Assembly: GCA_024401555.1 (NCBI GenBank)
Contig: JAKSKV010000004.1
Span: 56,242 to 120,241, forward strand
Source of the DNA: Paludibacteraceae bacterium
Lineage (GTDB): Bacteria > Bacteroidota > Bacteroidia > Bacteroidales > Paludibacteraceae
Reading direction: 5' to 3'
DNA: 64,000 bases
The stretch's first letter is position 1. Every line of letters starts with the position of its first letter. This document shows, piece after piece, positions 45,601-52,781 of this stretch. Below the pieces are notes generated by a model. The model was not told the DNA's origin and made no database searches. It saw only the letters and a program-made list of their open reading frames with translations. Made by a program: the position numbers and the translations under genes.

Positions 45601-46425
45601 ATGAATAAGATAGTTGCTAAAGAACACTTTTCTGAGAATGTGGTGAAGTTGGTGGTGGAAGCACCATTGATCGCCAAGTCTCGTAAAGCAGGACATTTCG
45701 TGATTGTCCGTGTTGGAGAAAAGGGTGAACGTATTCCGTTGACGATTGCGGATGCGGATGTTGAGAAGGGTACCATTACGCTTGTCGCTCAAAAAATCGG
45801 TGTCTCTACCCATAAGCTTTGCGCTTTGAATGTGGGCGATGAGATCACGGATGTTGTAGGACCATTGGGTAAGGCTACTCACATCGAGAACTTTGGTACG
45901 GTGGTATGTGCGGGAGGTGGCGTTGGTGTCGCTCCGCTTCTTCCGATTGTAAAGGCTATGAAGGCTGCTGGCAACCGTGTCGTTACTGTTTTGGCTGCGC
46001 GTAACAAGGATTTGATCATTCTTGAAGATGAGATGAGACAGGCCTCCGATGAGGTGATCATCATGACCGATGACGGTTCTGCTGGCAAGAAGGGTCTTGT
46101 CACTGAAGGCGTGGAGAGCGTAATCAAGAGAGAGAAGGTAGATCTTTGTGTCACCATCGGACCTGCTATTATGATGAAGTTCGTCTCTTTGCTTACGAAG
46201 AAATATGAATTGCCTACCGTCGCTTCCCTTAACACCATCATGGTGGATGGAACCGGTATGTGTGGCGCTTGTCGTTTGACTGTTGGTGGAAAGACCAAGT
46301 TCGTCTGTGTGGATGGACCTGAGTTCGATGCCCACCAGGTGGATTTCGACGAGATGTTGATGCGTATGGGAGCCTACAAGGAGTTGGAGCAGGCGGATTT
46401 CGCTAACAAAATTTTAAAGAAGTAG
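45601..46425 (+). CDS. nfnA: NADH-dependent ferredoxin:NADP+ oxidoreductase, small subunit
   Basis: 274 aa, ferredoxin-NADP reductase fold. It has an FAD-binding barrel at the N-terminus (ERIPLTIADADV), the nucleotide-binding GGGVGVAPLLPI near residue 103, and a C-terminal [2Fe-2S] site with Cys221, Cys224 and Cys236 (GMCGACR and FVCVDGP). With NfnB, 4 bp downstream, it forms the electron-bifurcating NfnAB complex of anaerobes, which couples reduced ferredoxin and NADH to make NADPH. The similar PyrK and sulfide dehydrogenase subunits are alternatives, but the gene order points to Nfn. Confidence 0.87.
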   Translation: MNKIVAKEHFSENVVKLVVEAPLIAKSRKAGHFVIVRVGEKGERIPLTIADADVEKGTITLVAQKIGVSTHKLCALNVGDEITDVVGPLGKATHIENFGTVVCAGGGVGVAPLLPIVKAMKAAGNRVVTVLAARNKDLIILEDEMRQASDEVIIMTDDGSAGKKGLVTEGVESVIKREKVDLCVTIGPAIMMKFVSLLTKKYELPTVASLNTIMVDGTGMCGACRLTVGGKTKFVCVDGPEFDAHQVDFDEMLMRMGAYKELEQADFANKILKK

Positions 46426-46429
46426 AAGT

Positions 46430-47878
46430 ATGGCAGAAGATAGAAACGAAGCTTGGCGCGAGGAATTGCGCAAGTCGACCAAAAATAGTGAAAGATTACA
46501 GATCCCTCGTATTCACATGAATGAGCTTAATGCCCATTTCCGTGCGAGAACCCGTGACGAGGTGAATCAAGGTCTTACTTTGGAGCAGGCGCTTCAAGAG
46601 GCAAAACGTTGCTTGGATTGTCCTAACCCTACTTGTATGAAGGGTTGTCCGGTCTCTATCAACATTCCTGGCTTCATTAAAAATATTGAGCGTGGAGAGG
46701 TGCTTGAGGCTGCCAAGGTATTGAAGCAGACCAGCGCTTTGCCTGCTGTTTGTGGACGTGTTTGTCCGCAAGAGAAACAGTGCGAATCACAATGTTCTTA
46801 TAAGATTAACTTTAAGAAGGATCCTGTCGCAATCGGTTATTTGGAGCGTTTCGCTGCTGATTACGAGCGTGAGAGCGGTCACATGTCTCTCCCTGAGGTA
46901 GCTGCGAAGAATGGCAAGAAAGTGGCTGTTGTAGGTTCTGGACCTGCGGGATTGTCTTTCGCTGGAGATATGGCGAAGAAGGGATATTCTGTTACTGTAT
47001 TCGAGGCATTGCACGAGATTGGCGGTGTGTTGAAATATGGTATTCCAGAGTTCCGTTTGCCTAATAACATTGTTGATGTCGAGATCGAAGGTCTTCGTGG
47101 CATGGGTGTCGAGTTCGTGAAGGACTGCATCGTCGGCAAGACTATTTCTATGGAGGATTTGAAGGCGGAAGGTTTCCAAGGCGTATTCGTGGCAAGTGGA
47201 GCAGGTCTTCCTCGCTTTATGAATATCCCTGGCGAGAACTTGATCGGTGTGATGTCTTCCAATGAGTATTTGACTCGTGTGAATTTGATGGATGCCTCTA
47301 ATGAGGAGAGTGATACACCCGTGTTGAATGGTATGAATGTGGCAGTCATCGGTGGTGGTAACACTGCTATGGACTCTGTCCGTACCGCACTTCGTATGGG
47401 TGCCAACCGCGCGATGATCGTTTACCGTCGTTCCGAGGAGGAGATGCCTGCTCGTTTGGAGGAGGTAAAGCATGCCAAGGAAGAGGGTGTCGAGTTTATG
47501 ACGCTTCACAATCCTGTAGAGTATTTGGGTGATGAGAAGGGTAGAGTGAAGACCATGCGACTCCAAGTAATGGAGTTGGGTGAGCCTGATGCTTCCGGAC
47601 GTCGTAGCCCAGTACCTGTCGAGGGTAAGATCATCGATGTGGATGTGGATGTTGTCATCGTTAGTATCGGTGTCTCTCCAAACCCAATCGTTCCAAACAG
47701 TGTGGAAGGTTTGGATGTGAGCCCTAAGGGAACGATTGTTGTGGGTGAGAATATGCAATCCTCAATACCAACCATCTTTGCGGGAGGTGACATCGTTCGT
47801 GGTGGCGCTACTGTAATCTTGGCGATGGGTGATGGCCGTGCAGCGGCTAAGGCGATGGATGAGTATTTGAATAAATAA
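46430..47878 (+). CDS. nfnB: NADH-dependent ferredoxin:NADP+ oxidoreductase, large subunit
   Basis: 482 aa, homologous to the glutamate synthase small subunit. The N-terminal region has two four-cysteine clusters for [4Fe-4S] centres (RCLDCPNPTCMKGCP, about 60-74; CGRVCPQEKQCESQC, about 108-122). A first dinucleotide-binding loop VAVVGSGPAGLSF (about 165-177) should bind the bifurcating FAD, and a second, VAVIGGGNTAMD (about 304-315), NADPH. It is often annotated gltD, but no glutamate synthase large subunit is adjacent and the partner is NfnA, so NfnB is the better call. Confidence 0.88.
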   Translation: MAEDRNEAWREELRKSTKNSERLQIPRIHMNELNAHFRARTRDEVNQGLTLEQALQEAKRCLDCPNPTCMKGCPVSINIPGFIKNIERGEVLEAAKVLKQTSALPAVCGRVCPQEKQCESQCSYKINFKKDPVAIGYLERFAADYERESGHMSLPEVAAKNGKKVAVVGSGPAGLSFAGDMAKKGYSVTVFEALHEIGGVLKYGIPEFRLPNNIVDVEIEGLRGMGVEFVKDCIVGKTISMEDLKAEGFQGVFVASGAGLPRFMNIPGENLIGVMSSNEYLTRVNLMDASNEESDTPVLNGMNVAVIGGGNTAMDSVRTALRMGANRAMIVYRRSEEEMPARLEEVKHAKEEGVEFMTLHNPVEYLGDEKGRVKTMRLQVMELGEPDASGRRSPVPVEGKIIDVDVDVVIVSIGVSPNPIVPNSVEGLDVSPKGTIVVGENMQSSIPTIFAGGDIVRGGATVILAMGDGRAAAKAMDEYLNK

Positions 47879-47892
47879 TTCGCATAGAGCTT

Positions 47893-47912
47893 GGACGTAA
47901 TCATTTACGTCC
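47893..47912. other. Perfect 8-bp inverted repeat after nfnB
   Basis: GGACGTAA, TCAT loop, TTACGTCC. It begins 15 bp after the nfnB stop and has no T tail. It could be an RNA 3'-end stem or a dyad protein site. Confidence 0.5.
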
Positions 47913-47938
47913 TGAGTCAAATAGCGGTTCGTGTGTAT

Positions 47939-47971
47939 AAAAAAAGAGAGTCTTACGGCTCTCTTTTTTTT
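47939..47971. terminator. Bidirectional terminator between nfnB and dnaB
   Basis: A7GAGAG pairs with CTCTCT7 around an 8-nt loop, giving A-rich and T-rich tails on either strand between convergent genes. Confidence 0.85.
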
Positions 47972-47993
47972 GTGCATATTCTTCAGTTGAAGA

Positions 47994-49550
47994 TTAGTAA
48001 GGCACGTTCATTTCTCCGTTTCCTGGTAGCGGTGGCATACTGCCGAACATCTCTTCCGCATCGCTGAATGATGGTTGTGACGGCATGCCGTTTATCTTGG
48101 AGTCGAATGACTTGATAGGCGTCGCCTCTCTGTTCAAGAAATCTTCGTCCAAGTTTTGGAATCTTGCCAATTCGTTTCTGAAACGTAGTCTAACATCTCC
48201 CGTCGCACCATTACGGTGCTTGGCGATGATGATTTCTGCGATTCCTTTGAGCGATTCTCCCGTGTTAGGATCTTCGTTGATTTTGTAATATTCGGGACGG
48301 TGGATGAAGAGCACCATATCGGCGTCTTGCTCGATGGCTCCTGATTCACGCAAGTCTGACAACTGAGGACGTTTGTCGCCGCCCTCCTTCTTCTCTACCG
48401 AACGGTTCAACTGAGACAAGGCGATGATTGGAATATCGAGCTCCTTGGCCAATTGTTTCAATGAACGGGAGATCATGCTGACCTCTTGCTCACGGCTACC
48501 GAATTTCATTCCGCTGGCGTTCATCAACTGCAAGTAGTCGATGATGATGCACTTTACGTTGTGCTCCTTCACCAAACGTCTTGCCTTGGTGTTTAACTCC
48601 ATGACGGAGAGTCCTGCGGAGTCGTCCAAGAAGATAGGCATCTCCTCCAACTTTCTGGAGCGTTGCATGAGGTTGTTCCAGTCCTCTGAACTGAGTTTAC
48701 CTGTTTTGATCTTCTCTCCGGGAATTTCGCATACATTGACGAGCAGACGGTTTACCAACTGCACGTTTGCCATTTCAAGGGAGAACACGGCAATCGGGTT
48801 TCCTGATTCGGCCATATTCCTCGCCATAGAGAGCACGAAGGCGGTCTTACCCATGGCAGGACGGGCTGCGATGATGACGAGGTCGGAACGTTGCCAGCCA
48901 GAGGTCATCTTGTCTAATTCGGTGAATCCGCTCGGAATTCCACTCATACCGTCAGAACGCTTGGAGGCATCCTCCACACGCTTGATGGCCTCTTTGATGA
49001 CCGGCTGGATATCGGTAAAGTCTCGTTTTGCGCTGCTGGTGGCGATTTCGAAGAGCATTCCCTCCGCACGTTGTACCAATGCGTCGATATCCGTGTCTGG
49101 ATCGTAGGCGTCCTTGCAGATGTCCGTTGAGAAGTGGATCATTTGTCTGGCGAGCGCTTTCTGCGCCAAGATGCGGGAGTGGTACTCGATGTGTACCGCG
49201 GAGTTGACCTTGGCGGTCAGTTGGGCGATGTAGTATTCCCCGCCAGCCTCTTCCAACTTCTTCTCCTTTCTCAATTGCTCGCATACAGTTAGGATATCGA
49301 CCGGCTTTTGGTACTGGGCCAAGGTGTTGATCGCCTTGAATATGGTGCGGTTCGCCTCCTTGTAGAAGCAATCCTCCTTCAAGATGTCGCTCACGATGCT
49401 GAAAGCGTCCTTTTCGATCAACAGCGAACCGAGGACAGCCTCCTCCAACTCCAAAGCCTGCGGTGGTAATTTCGTATATTCGTTTGGCACTTTGGTCGTA
49501 TTGTCGTTGGATCGGTACCTTCTTTTTGCGTTATCTGTATTTTCTGCCAT
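47994..49550 (-). CDS. dnaB: Replicative DNA helicase
   Basis: 518 aa on the minus strand. The N-terminal helical domain (about 28-130) carries the LEEAVLGSLLIE opening typical of DnaB. The RecA-like ATPase has Walker A ARPAMGKT (229-236, Lys235), the Walker B-type IIIDYLQLM, the H4 loop SREQEVSMISRSLK and the arginine-finger region SDLRESGAIEQDAD. No intein is present; length is normal for Bacteroidota. It unwinds DNA at the replication fork as a hexamer. Confidence 0.97.
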   Translation of the reverse strand: MAENTDNAKRRYRSNDNTTKVPNEYTKLPPQALELEEAVLGSLLIEKDAFSIVSDILKEDCFYKEANRTIFKAINTLAQYQKPVDILTVCEQLRKEKKLEEAGGEYYIAQLTAKVNSAVHIEYHSRILAQKALARQMIHFSTDICKDAYDPDTDIDALVQRAEGMLFEIATSSAKRDFTDIQPVIKEAIKRVEDASKRSDGMSGIPSGFTELDKMTSGWQRSDLVIIAARPAMGKTAFVLSMARNMAESGNPIAVFSLEMANVQLVNRLLVNVCEIPGEKIKTGKLSSEDWNNLMQRSRKLEEMPIFLDDSAGLSVMELNTKARRLVKEHNVKCIIIDYLQLMNASGMKFGSREQEVSMISRSLKQLAKELDIPIIALSQLNRSVEKKEGGDKRPQLSDLRESGAIEQDADMVLFIHRPEYYKINEDPNTGESLKGIAEIIIAKHRNGATGDVRLRFRNELARFQNLDEDFLNREATPIKSFDSKINGMPSQPSFSDAEEMFGSMPPLPGNGEMNVPY

Positions 49551-49569
49551 AATCTAATATTGTGTATGG

Positions 49570-49577
49570 CAAAGTTA
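49570..49577 (-). promoter_or_regulatory. -7 element of dnaB
   Basis: TAACTTTG on the minus strand, exact TAnnTTTG match, 19 bp before the dnaB ATG. No clear -33 box. Confidence 0.5.
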
Positions 49578-49760
49578 TATTTTTTTTGTCTGGGGAGGAA
49601 GTGTCGGTGTGTTTAAGTATCAACACTGTTTCAACAGAGACGTATGGCGGAAAGACGAACGAATCGTCTCTTTTTGCGATTTTTTTATTATTTTTCGCTC
49701 GGAATTGTATTTTGTTTGCTGATTTGAGTATTTTTACGCAGTGTTATGTGACGATTATCT

Positions 49761-51248
49761 ATGGCTAAGAAAATATTAATAATAGGCGGCGGTGTGGCTG
49801 GCCTGTCGGCGGGAATTTATGCTCGTTTGAATGGGTTTGACGCGCTGATTCTTGAAAAACATACTATTGCAGGTGGCGTGTGTACGGCTTGGTACCGGAA
49901 GGGCTATCGATTTGACTATAGTATCCAGTGGCTGGTTGGCACCCGTGAAGGCGCGTTCCATCAAACTTTTAAGGATACCAATGTCATCAATGATGACGTG
50001 AAGATCCTGAATGCGGATTACCATACTCGAGTGGTGCTTCCGGATGGCGATGATATGGTGGTCTATACCGATATCGATAAGTGGTGTGACTATTTGATCA
50101 AACGTGCGCCCGAAGATGAGCGTAGTATCAAGAAACTTCGCAGGCACATGCATTGGAGCAAGCAGCTGACCCCCTTTGATGCGGCACCCCCTCTTCGATC
50201 CATCTGGATGTACCTGAGCCTATTGCCTCGTGTCTATAAACTGCTATGGGCCGTTTTCCGTTTTGGTGGGAAAACTTACAAGGAATACATTGACAGCTTG
50301 GGATTTAAGAATGAATGGCTGCGGAATGCTTTGATGCGTAACTATGCGGATGATAAGTTTTCCGCCTTGGCTTTCCTGTTCATCTTGAGTTGGTACACGC
50401 GAAAGAATGCGGGCTATCCGATTGGAGGATCATTAGGTGTTGCGGAGCGTATGCATCAGCGTTACACGGAGTTAGGTGGCGAGGTGCGTTTCAAAAGCAA
50501 TGTGTCTGAAATCATCGTTGAGAATGACAAGGCGGTGGGTGTTCGGTTGGATGACGGAACGGAGATTCGTGCCGATTACGTGATCAGCGCCGCAGATGGT
50601 TATACGACGATTTTTGATTTTTTGAAGGGAAAATATTTGTCGGAAGAGGTGAAGCATGCCTATGAGCATTGGGAGCCCTATCCTGCTATCGTCCAGATTT
50701 CTTTAGGCGTCAATGCCAAACTGGAGACGCAATATCCTGTCCAGGTGATTTTGGGAGAGCGTAAGATCAGTGATCGTGTTTCGATTAGGCATAATTATCG
50801 CATTCTCAATTATAGTTTCGACCATACGATGGCTCCGGAGGGTAAGACATGCGTCGTGATTCGTTTCGAGAGTCCTTATGATCTTTGGAAAGACATGGAT
50901 AAGGAGACTTATGATTTTGAGAAGGAGAATATCAAACGTTATGCGCTACAGTTGCTGGAGGAGAATTATCCCGGACATTCTGCGGATGTCGAGGTGTGTG
51001 ATGTGGCGACTCCGCTTACGACGGTGCGTTATACAGGCGCTTGGCGAGGCTCCTATGAAGGATTCAAGGTCTCCAATCGTAATATTACGGCGCAGTTGAG
51101 TCAAACGTTGCCTGGACTGGATAATTTTTATATGGTGGGTCATTGGCTCTTTCCGGGAGGTGGCGTTCCTCCGTCGGTCCATTCTGGCAAGTGGGCGCTT
51201 CAACTCATCTGCAAAAAAGAGGGTAAGCCGGTGCGTTTTAGCCTGTGA
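49761..51248 (+). CDS. CrtI/phytoene-desaturase-like FAD oxidoreductase
   Basis: 495 aa. The N-terminal FAD loop is KKILIIGGGVAGLSAGIYAR (about 3-22) followed by an acidic strand end LEKHTIAGG. The C-terminal flavin motif is LDNFYMVGHWLFPGGGVPPS. This layout is the carotenoid desaturase/isomerase and retinol-saturase-like family (NAD(P)/FAD-dependent, COG1233). No carotenoid genes are adjacent, so a true phytoene desaturase is unlikely and the substrate is unknown. An acyltransferase gene follows 86 bp later with its own promoter. Confidence 0.82.
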   Translation: MAKKILIIGGGVAGLSAGIYARLNGFDALILEKHTIAGGVCTAWYRKGYRFDYSIQWLVGTREGAFHQTFKDTNVINDDVKILNADYHTRVVLPDGDDMVVYTDIDKWCDYLIKRAPEDERSIKKLRRHMHWSKQLTPFDAAPPLRSIWMYLSLLPRVYKLLWAVFRFGGKTYKEYIDSLGFKNEWLRNALMRNYADDKFSALAFLFILSWYTRKNAGYPIGGSLGVAERMHQRYTELGGEVRFKSNVSEIIVENDKAVGVRLDDGTEIRADYVISAADGYTTIFDFLKGKYLSEEVKHAYEHWEPYPAIVQISLGVNAKLETQYPVQVILGERKISDRVSIRHNYRILNYSFDHTMAPEGKTCVVIRFESPYDLWKDMDKETYDFEKENIKRYALQLLEENYPGHSADVEVCDVATPLTTVRYTGAWRGSYEGFKVSNRNITAQLSQTLPGLDNFYMVGHWLFPGGGVPPSVHSGKWALQLICKKEGKPVRFSL

Positions 51249-51278
51249 TGGATTAAAGGTGGTGCGGCTGGAACATTT

Positions 51279-51310
51279 TTTGTCCGTTTGTCCGAAATGA
51301 ATTACCTTTG
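51279..51310 (+). promoter_or_regulatory. Promoter of the acyltransferase gene
   Basis: TTTG (51279-51282), 20 bp, TACCTTTG (51303-51310): exact match to both boxes, 24 bp before the ATG. Confidence 0.7.
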
Positions 51311-51334
51311 CCTTATCGGTGAAATAAATGAAAT

Positions 51335-52345
51335 ATGACTCGTCGGGATCTTTTGTCGCAGCAAGACATATCGGTTGAAAATAATTTCGACTTTCTTCGC
51401 TTCCTATTGGCGTTGTCTGTTTTCTGTACCCATTACGATCGTATTTTCGGGGAGTATTTCATCAACTTCCCCATTACCATATCTCGCTCGGTCAGCTCCT
51501 TTTTCGTCATCAGTGGCATGCTGATTTTCAGAAGTTGTTTGCGGAGCTCTTCGTTGCGGAGTTTCTGGGAAAAGCGATTCCGTCGCATCCTTCCCGCCTA
51601 TGTGTTGATTGTGTTGCTGGTGGTCGTGCTCTTCTTCCCCTTCTCGTCGTTGGGGGTCCGTGATTACCTCTTCTCGTCGGATATGGTGAAATACCTCTTC
51701 GCCAATCTCACTACACTGAATTTCCTTCATCCGGGATTGCCGGGCGTGATGGATGGGGCGGCAGTGAATCCATCTTTGTGGACCATTAAAATAGAACTCC
51801 TTTTGTATTTGTCCACTCCGCTCTGGGTGATGCTTTATGAGCGGTTCGACAGATCCCTTTCCCTTTTTGTGGTGGCGATTTTTTCCATCGTTTCTGTCTT
51901 GCTACGATGGCATGCGGATGTGACGGGCGTGGCCGTGTATGACCTTGTGGGAAAATGGGGGTCGCTCTCCGCTTGCTATCTGGCGGGCATCTCTCTATAC
52001 CTCTATCGTGATCTCCTCCAGCGGTACAAGTGGCATCTGTTTGTTCCTTGCCTATTGCTGCTGTTGGTTGCGGATGCGCCCTATGTGGTAGAGGCGGTGT
52101 TGCCGTTCGCATTAGGGGTGGTGCTCTTTGTGGTCGCCTTCTCTTTCCCTTTTTTGAATGGCTTTGGTAGAATAGGAGATCTCTCTTATGGCATATATGT
52201 CTATCATGGACCTATTATATTCTTTACCATTTGTTTGGGGTGGAAACTCTCTCTCTTAGGGTTTGCCGCCACATTGACGATTACCCTGTTGGTCGCATTC
52301 TTGTCGTGGCATTTGCTGGAAAAGAGAGTCTTGAAGAGATCTTGA
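51335..52345 (+). CDS. Acyltransferase family 3 membrane protein
   Basis: 336 aa with about ten transmembrane helices. It has the OafA/YrhL-type opening FDFLRFLLALSVFCTHYD, including the conserved Arg and the His about ten residues later, then SFFVISGMLI and RRILPAY. The C-terminal region shows DLSYGIYVYHGPI, also typical. Such proteins add acetyl or other acyl groups to extracellular glycans or lipids. The acceptor cannot be told; O-antigen, capsule or peptidoglycan are family options. Confidence 0.87.
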   Translation: MTRRDLLSQQDISVENNFDFLRFLLALSVFCTHYDRIFGEYFINFPITISRSVSSFFVISGMLIFRSCLRSSSLRSFWEKRFRRILPAYVLIVLLVVVLFFPFSSLGVRDYLFSSDMVKYLFANLTTLNFLHPGLPGVMDGAAVNPSLWTIKIELLLYLSTPLWVMLYERFDRSLSLFVVAIFSIVSVLLRWHADVTGVAVYDLVGKWGSLSACYLAGISLYLYRDLLQRYKWHLFVPCLLLLLVADAPYVVEAVLPFALGVVLFVVAFSFPFLNGFGRIGDLSYGIYVYHGPIIFFTICLGWKLSLLGFAATLTITLLVAFLSWHLLEKRVLKRS

Positions 52346-52781
52346 CAAAACCGTATTCCTTGTTTTTTTTCTGATGTCGTAATATGAGTGCCTGTCATCG
52401 GAAAAGAGTCTGGTTGTTTTCTCCTTTGTGGTTTCCTTTGAAGGTAGATGTGGTGCGTTTGTTGTCCCCAATGGGAATATTGTGCCTCGGTTTGGACTGC
52501 ATAAGTTGACGGGAAAGGAGATTTTTCTTGCCGCTTTTGTCGCATTCGGTTTTCCAAAACGGAAAACTTTTTAAATTGTTGAAAACTTTATTTTGCAGAT
52601 AATCAAATGCTTAATATATAAAAACGGACAACTTTGGGCGTTTGTTAATAACTATTTGCTCTTCTTTTTTGTCTTTTTTATAAAGAGCATTAATATTGCA
52701 ATACCAATCATTGAGGGCAAAGGTCAATGATGGGGAATGTGAAATGAAGTGATTAACCCAATAGTCAAAGAAACGAATTTA
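52346..52781 (+). other. Intergenic leader region of nrdJ
   Basis: About 436 bp, T-rich. I looked for a cobalamin riboswitch (conserved GCCACTG box) because the next gene needs B12 and did not find one. The only clear structure is the hairpin at 52707-52731. No convincing promoter match. Confidence 0.55.
52707..52731 (+). other. Inverted repeat in the nrdJ leader
   Basis: ATCATTGA (52707-52714) and TCAATGAT (52724-52731), perfect 8-bp arms with a 9-nt spacer, about 50 bp before the chosen start. It may be an RNA hairpin or an operator. Confidence 0.5.

Noticed and set aside
46787-47758. 323-codon minus-strand open frame inside nfnB
   Set aside because: nfnB is certain from its cysteine and nucleotide motifs; the antisense product is His/Thr-rich with no family resemblance.
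46430-47878. Glutamate synthase small subunit (gltD)
   Set aside because: No large subunit is adjacent and the tight coupling to a PyrK-like subunit fits NfnB.
49562-49768. 68-codon frame between dnaB and the oxidoreductase
   Set aside because: Overlaps the dnaB promoter and the start of the next gene; composition matches non-coding AT-rich DNA.
52346-52781. Cobalamin riboswitch upstream of nrdJ
   Set aside because: No GCCACTG-type B12 box or multi-stem pattern is visible on the plus strand.
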